Positions 43,955-52,492 of a DNA stretch of 64,000 nt are shown in pieces (within the stretch, counting starts at the first letter, position 1; each line of letters starts with the position of its first letter). Both the position numbers and the translations under genes were made by a program. The notes beneath the pieces are model-generated. The model saw nothing but the letters and a program-made list of their open reading frames with translations. It was not told the DNA's origin and made no database searches. This stretch comes from Blautia caecimuris (GTDB taxonomy: Bacteria > Bacillota > Clostridia > Lachnospirales > Lachnospiraceae): the NCBI RefSeq assembly GCF_024622975.1, contig NZ_JANJZT010000015.1:32881-96880 (forward strand). Direction: 5' to 3'.

Positions 43955-44809
43955 TTATATCTGCCCTTCCTGCTGCATCCATGCTTTCAGTGCACTGAGA
44001 TTCCTTTTGGCATCTTTTTTTCCCAGTTCATATACCTCCTGAATTTTTTCCAGATCACTTTCCATCCTTCCCACGGTCAGTCTTCGGCTAGGCCGGATCA
44101 CAAAAGCCTCTCCGGATTTTTCCATAGCGCGGATATCTTCCAGGGTCTGATTATATACCTTATGCCTGTTCTTCAGGGCGTCCACAAATCTGGGATATCG
44201 GTGATAATAAATTTCTGCCAGTTTTACCATTTCCGGCTCTTTTACAAAACCTTCTTCTCTGGTAAGTACCACCACATTCCTTTTATACCCCATTCTCTGG
44301 AACTGGCTGACCGGAATACTGTCTGTACAGCCCCCGTCCAGAAGCTTTCTGCCTTCCCAGTCAACAATCCGTGATACATAGGGCATGGATGCCGAAGCCC
44401 TCATCACATCTACCTGATTCAGCATATCTGTAATTCTGATATATTCTGCCTTTCCGGTTTCCAGATTGGTGCACACTGCATAAAACGCTGTATCCGATTT
44501 AAAAAAAGCTTCATAATCATAAGGATCCAGACGCTCCGGAATCTCATGATAACAGAACTGTTTTCCCACGACTTCCCCTGTGTGTACCAGACTCCACAGA
44601 CTCATAAAATGTTTGTCATTCCTGTATTTTTTATAATACCGGATACTTCTTCCCTTCTGGCCTGACACAAAGGAACAGCCATGGAGCGCCCCTGCAGAAA
44701 CTCCGATCACTCCGTCGAAATGAATCTGATTTTCCAGAAACACATCCAGAACCCCTGCCGTATAAATCCCCCTCATTGCTCCGCCTTCCAAAACAAGTCC
44801 TGTTTTCAT
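43955..44809 (-). CDS. Patatin-like phospholipase
   Basis: A 284-residue esterase. Oxyanion hole GGAMRG at 9-14, nucleophile elbow GVSAG with Ser 38, catalytic Asp in LDGGCTDSIP (Asp 158). It resembles the RssA/YjjU group of small bacterial patatins. ATG 44809 overlaps the larC stop as ATGA, making it the third gene of larB-larC-patatin; a longer open frame upstream is ignored. Link to nickel-pincer synthesis unclear. Confidence 0.9.
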   Translation of the reverse strand: MKTGLVLEGGAMRGIYTAGVLDVFLENQIHFDGVIGVSAGALHGCSFVSGQKGRSIRYYKKYRNDKHFMSLWSLVHTGEVVGKQFCYHEIPERLDPYDYEAFFKSDTAFYAVCTNLETGKAEYIRITDMLNQVDVMRASASMPYVSRIVDWEGRKLLDGGCTDSIPVSQFQRMGYKRNVVVLTREEGFVKEPEMVKLAEIYYHRYPRFVDALKNRHKVYNQTLEDIRAMEKSGEAFVIRPSRRLTVGRMESDLEKIQEVYELGKKDAKRNLSALKAWMQQEGQI

Positions 44810-46308
44810 CTGACGCCTCGCCTTTCTCTTATCCAGTAATCCCTGATCCGTTCCCATGCTTCTCTGTAGCTTATATGATTTTCTGTTGCAAAAGCTGCCG
44901 CACTTTCATATTCCGGATAACATCTTCTGCTTCCGTCCGGAAGTGTGCAGATTTTTACTGTCACCACTGCCTCAGGCATGGAAAGCTTTTGAATCTCTCT
45001 TTTTAGAACTGAACGTTCCATCCGGCTTCTCCGAATACCAATGGTAGTGGTCTGTCGGAAAAGAATTTCTTCCAGAGCAAAAATGTCCTGTTCTGCACAG
45101 ATCACTGACAGAATCCATGCCGGGCGGTTTTTTTTCATATAAGCCGGCATATAATACACGTCTCTGGCTCCCGCTCCAAAAAGAAGATTCATTACGTTTC
45201 CAAGTTCCTCTCCGGTACAGTCGTCCACATTTGTTTCCAGTTTCCAGATCACATCCTTCTGCACCTGATCCTCTTTTTTCTTTTCCGGAGTGATCAGCAT
45301 TGCCCTTAAAATTCCCGGACATGCATATTTCCGTTTGCCTGCCCCGATTCCGGTTTTATCCACTGTGAATTTTTCCGGAAGACAGTCTGATGTTTTTATG
45401 GCTGCCACAATAGCTGCCCCGGTAGGCGTTACCAGTTCCCCCTCAATGTCCGTGATCTTTAAAGTAAGCCGGTTCTGCTGCACAATATTCACAACTGCAG
45501 GCACCGGCACCGGAAGTGTTCCGTGCTGACAGCGTACAAAGCCTGTTCCCTCACAGAGCTTTGGCACGATCACTTCCGTAATGTCCAGATCATCCAGGCA
45601 CACTGCTGCCGCTGCAATATCCACTATGGAATCCACTGCTCCTACCTCATGAAAATGCACCTGTTCCTCTGATACTCCGTGAGCTTTTGCCTCTGCCTTT
45701 GCCAGAATCTGAAAAATATGAAGCGCAGTCTCCTTTGCCCGGTCTGTCATCTCTGAATTCAGAAGAATCTCGCGGATTTCTTTCATTCCTCTGTGTTCAT
45801 GAATATGCCCATGGTCATGTCCTGATTCCCCGGTATGGAAACTTCTGTGCCCGTGGGCTGTTTTTTCCGTATGCAAATCTTCCATTCCACGATCCGGTTC
45901 TTCTGTATAAAAAGGTTCCTCCTCATGACCCGGTTCTTCTGTGTGAGCATGTCCCTTCCCATAATCAGATTCTTCTGTGCAAAAATGTCCGTTAGCTGTC
46001 TCTGTACAGTCATGTACATGTGTATGCTCTTCTGTATGGACATGATGAGCCTGCTCTATGCTGTGACCATGAAGATATTCCATATCATGGTCATGATTCT
46101 CATGGTTTTTATCCAATATCACAGAAAAATCACAGGCATCCAGCCCGGACTTTTTCACCCGGGTGATCTCTGTACGAAATCCGTCAGCCCGGATACTGGA
46201 AAGCGCTTTTTCCAGCACCTTCTGATCTGCTCCCAGGTCAAGAAGCGCTGCAACCGTCATATCCCCGCTGATTCCGGAATAACATTCCAGATATAATGTC
46301 CTTCCCAT
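44806..46308 (-). CDS. larC: Nickel-pincer cofactor biosynthesis protein LarC, in one frame
   Basis: A 500-residue protein, the nickel insertase (CTP-dependent cyclometallase) that finishes the NPN cofactor of lactate racemase and related enzymes. Starts LYLECYSGISGDMTVAALLD. Residues 69-172 are an insertion very rich in His and Glu, with repeated HTEE and HDH units, likely storing nickel. AEAKAHGVSEEQVHFHEVGA, VDSIVDIAAAAVCL and WKLETNVDDCTGEELGNVMN follow. In Lactobacillus plantarum larC is made by a programmed frameshift; here it is continuous. AAGGAGAG ahead of ATG. No larA or larE in the window. Confidence 0.93.
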   Translation of the reverse strand: MGRTLYLECYSGISGDMTVAALLDLGADQKVLEKALSSIRADGFRTEITRVKKSGLDACDFSVILDKNHENHDHDMEYLHGHSIEQAHHVHTEEHTHVHDCTETANGHFCTEESDYGKGHAHTEEPGHEEEPFYTEEPDRGMEDLHTEKTAHGHRSFHTGESGHDHGHIHEHRGMKEIREILLNSEMTDRAKETALHIFQILAKAEAKAHGVSEEQVHFHEVGAVDSIVDIAAAAVCLDDLDITEVIVPKLCEGTGFVRCQHGTLPVPVPAVVNIVQQNRLTLKITDIEGELVTPTGAAIVAAIKTSDCLPEKFTVDKTGIGAGKRKYACPGILRAMLITPEKKKEDQVQKDVIWKLETNVDDCTGEELGNVMNLLFGAGARDVYYMPAYMKKNRPAWILSVICAEQDIFALEEILFRQTTTIGIRRSRMERSVLKREIQKLSMPEAVVTVKICTLPDGSRRCYPEYESAAAFATENHISYREAWERIRDYWIRERRGVR

Positions 46309-46319
46309 AAATCTCTCCT

Positions 46320-47069
46320 TTATTTTTCTCTGAAACCAAGTCTGTTGATCTGCGTTGCTATATAGCCAGCCCCATAGCCATTATCAATATTGACCACTGC
46401 AATTCCATTGGCGCAGGAATTGATCATTGTCAGAAGGGCTGAAAGTCCATGCATACTTGCTCCGTAGCCTACAGAAGTAGGAACTGCGATCACCGGTTTA
46501 TCTACCAGTCCTCCCAGCACGCTGGCAAGGGCGCCTTCCATACCGGCAACAGCAATCACACAGTTTGCCTCCTGGATCACATCAAGTCTGGAAAAAAGTC
46601 TGTGGATCCCGCTGACTCCTACATCATAGATCCTTTCTACTTCTGAGCCAAAATATTCTGCAGTCTGGGCAGCTTCTTCAGCCACCGGAATATCAGCGGT
46701 TCCGGCAGTACATACTGCAATCTTTCCCACGTGTTCCTTTTTTTCTTTTTCTATCTTGATGATATGTGAGATTTCATCATATTCCGTCTGAGGAAACAGT
46801 TCCTTTACCAGTTCATACTGATGCCTGGACGCTCTTGTTCCAAAAACCTCACCGTTTTCCTCATACAGTTTTTTAAATATTTGCGTAAAATGAACGTCTG
46901 CCTTTCCGCTGCAGAAAATCACCTCCGGAAATCCGCTTCGAATCTCTCTGTGAGAATCCAGCTTCGCATAATCCATTTCCTCAAAAGGCTGCTTTCGAAA
47001 ATAATGCTCTGCCTCCTCCAGCGTAATCTCATTTTGTTTAAATTTTGTCAGTACCTCTCTTGCTTCCAT
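46320..47069 (-). CDS. larB: LarB, pyridinium-3,5-biscarboxylate mononucleotide synthase
   Basis: A 249-residue protein. It carboxylates and hydrolyses nicotinic acid adenine dinucleotide at the first step of NPN synthesis. Its PurE-like C-terminal part shows AVCTAGTADIPVAEEAAQTA, VIAVAGMEGALASVLGGLVD and VPTSVGYGASMHGLSALLTM; DYAKLDSHREIRSGFPEVIF is the N-terminal LarB signature. AAGGTGAG precedes the ATG. First gene of larB-larC-patatin, downstream of a structured leader. Confidence 0.94.
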   Translation of the reverse strand: MEAREVLTKFKQNEITLEEAEHYFRKQPFEEMDYAKLDSHREIRSGFPEVIFCSGKADVHFTQIFKKLYEENGEVFGTRASRHQYELVKELFPQTEYDEISHIIKIEKEKKEHVGKIAVCTAGTADIPVAEEAAQTAEYFGSEVERIYDVGVSGIHRLFSRLDVIQEANCVIAVAGMEGALASVLGGLVDKPVIAVPTSVGYGASMHGLSALLTMINSCANGIAVVNIDNGYGAGYIATQINRLGFREK

Positions 47070-47166
47070 TTTTATCTCACCTTAACTCCCGCTTTATCCC
47101 TGTCAGTTTCTGTAAATCCCGTCTTTTAAAAAGCCTGTTTCTGAATAAACAGTGCCTGATTTTGCT

Positions 47167-47279
47167 GCAAAATAAAAACAGGAAAGCCGCCCGGCTAGTG
47201 CCACGCACCTACTTCCGGCATTCTCCCTGTTATCTTCGTTTCCCGAATAACTCCGGCTTCACCCCGGTACAGTATTACA
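47167..47279 (-). ncRNA. Structured leader/attenuator ahead of larB
   Basis: On the minus strand, a CCGG-GGTGAAG-CCGG hairpin is followed by GTTATTCG-GGAAA-CGA(AG)ATAAC. Then ACAGGGA pairs with TTCCTGT, enclosing TGCC/GGCA and AGCC/GGCT stems, and ends in TTTTTATTTT. The last hairpin thus has the form of a terminator about 100 bases before the larB start. I cannot match the upstream hairpins to a named riboswitch; nickel or a nicotinate dinucleotide would be logical ligands. Confidence 0.5.
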
Positions 47280-47285
47280 GAAATA

Positions 47286-47314
47286 ACTATAGCATATTTC
47301 CCTTCCAAATTAAA
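47286..47314 (-). promoter_or_regulatory. Candidate promoter of the larB operon
   Basis: TTTAAT and TATAGT with a 17-base spacer on the minus strand. It places the transcript start at about 47279, at the beginning of the leader hairpins. The -35 is weak. Confidence 0.45.
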
Positions 47315-47381
47315 TAGTTTTTTATATTCCTCAGACTGTTGTTTCCGCAGGCAAAAGGCAGCGCAGACAGCAACTTATTTC

Positions 47382-47410
47382 TTGACAGTTTACCTGAAAT
47401 ATGCTATCTT
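47382..47410 (+). promoter_or_regulatory. Promoter of the CNNM transporter gene
   Basis: TTGACA at 47382-47387 and TATCTT at 47405-47410 with a 17-base spacer. It gives a leader of about 205 bases before the gene at 47622. Confidence 0.75.
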
Positions 47411-47444
47411 TCTCATTAATAAACAGAAAGGATGTGAATTTTGC

Positions 47445-47516
47445 GTGGAAGACAATTCCGATGAAAATCATACTACAAATATTACGGATTCCCGCATTGT
47501 CATTATGTATATATAG
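47445..47516 (+). CDS. 23-residue leader peptide ahead of the CNNM gene
   Basis: A short frame from GTG 47445 to TAG 47516 encoding MEDNSDENHTTNITDSRI followed by VIMYI. AAGGATGTGA at 47428-47437 matches 9 of 10 bases of the ideal ribosome site and lies seven bases ahead of the GTG. Four of the first seven residues are Asp or Glu. The stop codon abuts the terminator hairpin. An ATG at 47432 is followed at once by a stop and is not the start. Likely a regulatory rather than a functional peptide. Confidence 0.6.
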   Translation: MEDNSDENHTTNITDSRIVIMYI

Positions 47517-47556
47517 AGGTATAGCTTGTGAGCATGCTTACAGGCTATACCTTTTT
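47517..47556 (+). terminator. Attenuator hairpin in the CNNM leader
   Basis: AGGTATAGC pairs perfectly with GCTATACCT, and the inner TTGTGAGC with GCTTACAG, followed by five T residues. It lies 65 bases upstream of the coding region, so it must be bypassed for expression. A ribosome stopped at 47516 would cover its 5' arm. Confidence 0.8.
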
Positions 47557-47621
47557 GTCATTTTATACTGCCTGCAGGCAGATTTACTTATTAACTTACA
47601 GAAGGGAATTAAAATTTAATC

Positions 47622-48941
47622 ATGATAGGATCTGTTATACTCATTATTGTTTTTACATTTTTGAATGCAGTTTTCGCCAGCGCGGAAATCGCCGTTATCT
47701 CCATGAATGAAGCCAAACTCAGGCATCTGGTAGATGACGGCAACAAACGGGCAAAAAAGCTTTCTCTCCTTACAGAACAGCCGGCCCGATTTCTTGCCAC
47801 CATTCAGGTTGCCATAACTCTGTCCGGATTTCTCAACAGTGCGTTTGCATCTGACAACTTTGCAGGTGTGATCGTAGATGCCCTGATCTCTGTGGGTGTT
47901 CCGGTTCCCAGAGCAACCCTGAACTCTATTGCGGTTATTATCATTACCATTGTTCTTTCCTATATCAGCATTGTATTCGGCGAACTGGTACCGAAACGGA
48001 TTGCCATGAAAAACTCCGAGGCTCTTTCCCTTGGACTTGCCCCTACCCTTTATGGAGTCTCCAAGGTCTTTTCGCCTCTGGTGTCTCTGCTGACAGGATC
48101 TACCAACCTGATCCTGAAGCTTATGGGCATCAATCCTGCCGAAGATGACGAACAGGTAACAAAGGAAGAAATCCAGATGATGCTTATGGAGGGAAATGCC
48201 CAGGGTGTCATTGATACACAGGAAAACGAATTTATCCAGAATATTTTTGATTTTCATGATATTACTGCGGAACAGGTCTGCACACACCGTACGGATGTAA
48301 TTGTCCTGGACACAGAGGATTCTCTTGATGAATGGAAAAATATCATTTATCAGAATCGCCACAGCTACTATCCGGTCTGTCAGGAAACCAAAGAAAATAT
48401 CATCGGTATCCTGGATACCAAAGCCTATTTCTGTCTGGATGAACGCACCAGAGAAAACATTCTGACAAAAGCCGTAAAGCCTGCTTATTTCATTCCGGAA
48501 AGCATGAAAGCAGCAAAGCTTTTTGATCACATGAAGCAGTCCCGGAATTACTTTGCAGTTCTTCTTGATGAATATGGCGAAATGTCCGGTATCGCTACTC
48601 TCCACGACCTGATTGAAGAGCTGGTAGGCGATATTTATGAAGAAAACGAGGAGAATCCGGAAAAAATACAGCAGATTTCTCCAAATTCATGGCTGGTCCG
48701 GGGCGATGTGGAAATGGATGATGTGGCTGATACCCTTCACCTTACTCTTCCGGAGGGCGACTATGACACCTTTAATGGTTTTATCTACAGTATTATTGAC
48801 AGTATTCCGGAGGACGGCAGCCAGTTTACCTGTGAAAGCAACGGCATGATCATCCATGTAAAATCCGTTGCCAAGCATAAAATCGCAGAGGCTGTTGTAG
48901 AACTGCCGGAAACTAAAAAAGAATCAGATGAGGAAAATTAA
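47622..48941 (+). CDS. CNNM/CorC-family (DUF21-CBS) magnesium transporter
   Basis: A 439-residue protein. DUF21 membrane domain at 1-190 (FASAEIAVISMNEAKLRHL; LSYISIVFGELVPKRIAMKN), cytoplasmic CBS pair at about 210-330 (HRTDVIVLDTEDSLDEWKNI; YFAVLLDEYGEMSGIATLHD), and C-terminal CorC_HlyC domain at 355-425. Relatives MpfA (Staphylococcus) and YhdP (Bacillus) protect against high Mg2+, probably by export. A leader peptide and attenuator precede it. AGAAGGGAA is the likely ribosome site, rather far from the ATG. Confidence 0.9.
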   Translation: MIGSVILIIVFTFLNAVFASAEIAVISMNEAKLRHLVDDGNKRAKKLSLLTEQPARFLATIQVAITLSGFLNSAFASDNFAGVIVDALISVGVPVPRATLNSIAVIIITIVLSYISIVFGELVPKRIAMKNSEALSLGLAPTLYGVSKVFSPLVSLLTGSTNLILKLMGINPAEDDEQVTKEEIQMMLMEGNAQGVIDTQENEFIQNIFDFHDITAEQVCTHRTDVIVLDTEDSLDEWKNIIYQNRHSYYPVCQETKENIIGILDTKAYFCLDERTRENILTKAVKPAYFIPESMKAAKLFDHMKQSRNYFAVLLDEYGEMSGIATLHDLIEELVGDIYEENEENPEKIQQISPNSWLVRGDVEMDDVADTLHLTLPEGDYDTFNGFIYSIIDSIPEDGSQFTCESNGMIIHVKSVAKHKIAEAVVELPETKKESDEEN

Positions 48942-48963
48942 ATAATTTATAATGGAAAAAAGG

Positions 48964-49046
48964 GGGCTATCGGTTAATATCGATTTTTCACTTAAATCTT
49001 AAAATACGAATCTTCCGTAGAAATCAGTATTTTTAACGATAGCCCT
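48964..49046. repeat. 83-bp imperfect inverted-repeat element
   Basis: GGGCTATCG at 48964-48972 and CGATAGCCC at 49038-49046 are exact inverted ends. Similarity continues inward for about 25 bases with gaps (TTAA, AT, GATTT). The centre is A/T-rich and encodes nothing. It is either a miniature inverted-repeat element or a long hairpin after the CNNM gene. It marks the left edge of the accessory region. Confidence 0.5.
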
Positions 49047-49047
49047 A

Positions 49048-49092
49048 AAAAATGAGATACCCTGTAAAAAATACAGAGTATCTCATTTTTTT
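49048..49092 (+). terminator. Terminator after the CNNM gene
   Basis: ATGAGATAC and GTATCTCAT enclose a CTGT/ACAG stem with an A-rich loop, followed by seven T residues; A run upstream gives activity in both directions. Confidence 0.85.
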
Positions 49093-49116
49093 ATGGCAAG
49101 GCTCAAAATTTAGAAT

Positions 49117-49425
49117 TTATGAAATCATTTGAAAATGCCTTAGTGCATCTTCTATAGCTTCTTCCTTTTCTGCGGTAACTTGTGGCACTCTTGTTTTTCC
49201 TTCCCCCAGATTATAATTGATTCTTTCAATAATTCCATATTTTCTTTTTACCTGTGCTATGTATAGGTTTGTTACATTCATTCCGTAATTTTTCAATACA
49301 TACTCTTTAATCTCTTCATAGGTAGCCTTACTCTCTGCCCTTGATAAATCCATTTCATCAAGATTGATTTCAACCTCAATATGCGGTGTTGACTTTAGCT
49401 TGGACAATAAAACGCACGTCTCCAC
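49117..49425 (-). pseudogene. Fragment of an RlmD-type C-terminal tail
   Basis: A 102-residue frame containing THVETCVLLSKL, then SRAESKATYEEIKEYVLKNY, LYIAQVKRKYGIIERINYNL and EDALRHF. This is the tail found after the methyltransferase domain of many clostridial RlmD proteins and in some mobile-element methylases. The HVET motif is the end of the catalytic domain, whose remainder is missing. The frame stays open a little upstream (KICFSVTGFRNST) but unlike RlmD. Probably a recombination remnant; the sequence is intact enough to be translated. The gap 49426-49621 holds nothing I can assign. Confidence 0.6.
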
Positions 49426-49621
49426 ATGTGTGGAGTTTCTGAACCCAGTAACCGAAAAGCAGATTTTCCTCTTGGCGGGAAGCTGTTTTGTCCTGCCAGT
49501 TCTTTAATTCGCCTTTTCAAAACAAAGTTCTCTGTAATACTCTACACTGTGTCAGCCAGCTCTACAATGACGTATTGCTAACAATAAAACTCTTGAAGAT
49601 AAATCTGCAAGAATTTTAGTC

Positions 49622-51043
49622 TTAGTAATACCACATCCGTCTTACCATACTTCCATTCTTAAATAATACCACAATTTCATTTGATGTGATTGCCCAAATG
49701 CGATCTACATACAGGCTTACCAGTTCATCTTCGTATTTCTTATATTTTGAATATCCTTTGATTGGCCTGAATCGAGAAGCAATCCACTTATCTGTATTAT
49801 TTTTCAAAAGTAATTGACATAGCTTTTCCGCCAATTCATAGTACGCATTCATTTCTCTTGCGTAATATTCCATCAAATTCTCCTTTGCCCAAAATCCCTG
49901 CACATTTTCATGGAGTGCCTTTTCGATTGCCTTTTTATGATTCAGCATCTGTTGTGCAATGCTTCTTTGCTCTTTTATGTCCGGATGGTCAGGAACGGGG
50001 AGAGCTTGCTTCATGACAGCGTATGCGTTCCATACTTCCGTATGCAGCGCCTTCTCTGAAATCGTGTATCCTGTTCGACACACTCGACCGGCATTTTTTA
50101 TATAGCTGCCACATTTCCATACAATATCTCTGTTCCCGGCAACTCTTCTTGTTACCCGCATATAGGTACTCCCGCAATCATAGCATAACAGTTTTCCTGT
50201 GAGTGCATATTGAGTGACTTTTCCTTTCAATTGTCTCTTAACATAACTGCGCCACAATCTTTGTTCTTGGACCCCGTAGAATACTTCTTTTGAAATAATC
50301 GCCGGATGATTGTCCTCCACAAAGTATTTGGGAAGTGTCCCATTATTTCTTACCCTTTGCTTTGTCAAAAAATCTGTTGTGTAGGTTTTTTGCATCAATG
50401 CGGCACCAATGTATTTCTCATTGGAAATCATTTTATCGATAACGGTTGGTTGCCATACGGTTTTACCCATTACGGTTCTTCTTTGATGTTGTTCCAGATA
50501 TTTTTTAATCTGAACACCACTGCAGCCGATTAGGTACAGTCGGAAAATTTCTTGAACAACCGCCGCTTCCTCCGGAACAGGCTGCAGTTTTCCGTCCGGA
50601 CCTTTTGTATATCCCATAAAGTGGTTGTAGTTAATAGTGGGTTCGCCTTTTTCATACTTGCTTCTCAAACTCCAGCGAATATTTTCGCTGATATTCCGAC
50701 TTTCCTCCTGCGCCTGACTGCTCAGTATCGTGATAAGAATTTCACCGGTGCTTTCCAGCGTATTGATATTTTCTTTTTCAAAATACACCGCAATATTTTT
50801 GCTTTTCAAATTCCGTATTGTTGTAAGAAGATCCACGGTGTTTCTCGCGAAACGACTGATGGATTTGGTAAGGAGCAGATCTATTTTACCGGCTTCGCAG
50901 TCCTGTAACAATCGCAAAAAACCGTCTCGCTTTTTCTTTACCGTGCCGCTTGTGCCTTCATCAGCGTAAACACCGGCCAATATCCAACCTTCTCTCTTTT
51001 CAATCATCGCCTGATAGTAGGTTATCTGCCTTGCATGTACTCT
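49622..51043 (-). pseudogene. Large serine recombinase, 5'-truncated
   Basis: The remaining 473 codons encode ARQITYYQAMIEKREGWILA, GVYADEGTSGT, LLTKSISRFARNTVDLLTTI, a zinc-ribbon (LLCYDCGSTYMR...WKCGSY...CRTGYTI) and the DUF4368-like end. Intact relatives begin about 35-40 residues earlier, with a YxRVSS/T motif holding the nucleophilic Ser; that part is absent. The frame simply continues to the stop codon of the aminotransferase gene at 51046. If translated from ATG 51007 it would be inactive. It is the remains of the integrase of an older element, cut at this junction. Confidence 0.8.
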
Positions 51044-51045
51044 AG

Positions 51046-52221
51046 TTATAATATTTTCTTAAGCACATACAGTAACGCATCAATATGCTCTTTCTCTAAA
51101 ATCAAAGGAGGCAACAGGCGAATCACATGTGAACCTGAAGGAATTACGATAATTCCCGCTTCTTGTAAAGCATTTATATAGTATGCGGCAGGTACAGACA
51201 GTTCAATTCCTTTCATAAGCCCCAGTCCGCGCACCTCTTTGATCACAACTTTTTGAGCGGCCAATTCGGACAATGCCTTATCTAAATAGGTCGTCATAGC
51301 CCTAACATTCGCCAATATGTTATACTGTTGATAAAGCTGGAATACAGCAGTAACGGCTGCAGCGGCCAGAGGATTGGAGCCGTAAGTTGTGCCATGATCT
51401 CCTGCACACAATACACCGGTTGCTGCCCCTCTGGTTCCAATTGCACCTACCGGAATTCCGCATCCCAAAGCCTTTGCCGAAACCACAATGTCGGGAGCAA
51501 CGTCGTACAGCTGATACGCAAACATATTTCCGCTTCTGCCCATACCACATTGAATCTCATCCAAAACCATCAAAATTTTGTTCTCATCGCAAAGCTTTCG
51601 GACTCCTTTGATAAAGTACTCAGTGGTAGGATAAATTCCGCTCTCACCTTGTACTGTTTCCATAAAAATTGCACAGGTATTTTTTGTAATCAGGCGTTTA
51701 ACGCTGTCCAGATCATTGAAATCGGCAAATTTAACATGAGCAAGCATAGGAGCAAAAGGTTCCTGATAGGTTGCTTTCCCTGTTATGGATAACGCCCCCA
51801 TAGATCTGCCGTGAAAGGATTTTTTCATGGCAATGATCTCTCCATTATGATTATTATGCTTCAAAAAATGATATTTCTTAGCAATTTTAACCGCACCTTC
51901 GATTGCTTCCGTTCCAGAATTGGTGAAAAACACCTGCTCCATGCCAGATGCCTGATTGAACAGCTTTGCAGCTTCAATCGCAGGAACATTATAAAAAAGA
52001 TTAGAGGTGTGTAGCAGCTTCTCCATCTGTTCTTGCAGTGTACATGTGTAATTCGGATCGTGATATCCCAAAGCACACACACCGATTCCAGACCCGAAAT
52101 CCAAATACCGTTTTCCCTCTGTATCATAAAGGTACATACCTTCGCCATGATCCCATACAATGGGATAACGATTATATACAGGAACAAACTGCTGATTTGC
52201 TTGTTTGATATAAGGATTCAT
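51046..52221 (-). CDS. Class III PLP-dependent aminotransferase (acetylornithine aminotransferase-like)
   Basis: A 391-residue protein. YLDFGSGIGVCALGYHDPNY, FFTNSGTEAIEGAVKIAKKY, SFHGRSMGALSITG, LMVLDEIQCGMGRSG and the PLP Lys in VVSAKALGCGIPVGAIGTRG are all in place. It is of the ArgD/4-aminobutyrate size, but no arginine genes accompany it. The next genes upstream encode pyridoxamine kinase, which supplies its cofactor, and a TIGR04076 protein. GAGGAGG precedes the ATG. Substrate unknown. Confidence 0.88.
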   Translation of the reverse strand: MNPYIKQANQQFVPVYNRYPIVWDHGEGMYLYDTEGKRYLDFGSGIGVCALGYHDPNYTCTLQEQMEKLLHTSNLFYNVPAIEAAKLFNQASGMEQVFFTNSGTEAIEGAVKIAKKYHFLKHNNHNGEIIAMKKSFHGRSMGALSITGKATYQEPFAPMLAHVKFADFNDLDSVKRLITKNTCAIFMETVQGESGIYPTTEYFIKGVRKLCDENKILMVLDEIQCGMGRSGNMFAYQLYDVAPDIVVSAKALGCGIPVGAIGTRGAATGVLCAGDHGTTYGSNPLAAAAVTAVFQLYQQYNILANVRAMTTYLDKALSELAAQKVVIKEVRGLGLMKGIELSVPAAYYINALQEAGIIVIPSGSHVIRLLPPLILEKEHIDALLYVLKKIL

Positions 52222-52222
52222 T

Positions 52223-52492
52223 TCAGTTCTTTTCCTCCTCTACTTCAATTTTAAATACATTGATTACATCCACATCTGGACAGCAGAATACAATGGAGCC
52301 ATCTGGTTGGCTGGGGAGTTTTCCCCCATACCGCAGAATGTCAATGTAAGGGAAAGCCACGTGCATGGCCATTGGGCAGAGAGCGCCTCTTTCGGTATCA
52401 AAGTCAAAGGTATCTCCAATTCGATGACCACGATGGCACCCCATGTGCCCCTTTTGATCTATTAAACTGATTTTAATTTTAGGCTTTTTCAT
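52223..52492 (-). CDS. TIGR04076-family small protein
   Basis: An 89-residue protein. KPKIKISLIDQKGHMGCHRG, HRIGDTFDFDTERGALCPMA, MHVAFPYIDILRYGG and FCCPDVDVINVFKIE are the family pattern, with conserved Cys residues (GCHxGH, LCP, CCPD) that suggest metal binding. Function unknown; often close to oxidoreductases or aldo/keto genes. GGAGGAAATTAACG ahead of ATG 52492 lies inside the end of pdxK, and the two genes overlap by 14 bases. Confidence 0.8.
   Translation of the reverse strand: MKKPKIKISLIDQKGHMGCHRGHRIGDTFDFDTERGALCPMAMHVAFPYIDILRYGGKLPSQPDGSIVFCCPDVDVINVFKIEVEEEKN

Noticed and set aside
47432..47437. ATG as start of the leader peptide
   Set aside because: ATG at 47432 is followed immediately by TGA; the GTG at 47445 has the correctly spaced ribosome site.
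47411..47621. M-box magnesium riboswitch ahead of the CNNM gene
   Set aside because: The conserved M-box segments are missing and most of the leader is taken by a peptide frame and a simple hairpin.
47616..48605. 329-codon minus-strand open frame
   Set aside because: Antisense to the CNNM gene, whose domains are clear; no ribosome site or motif.
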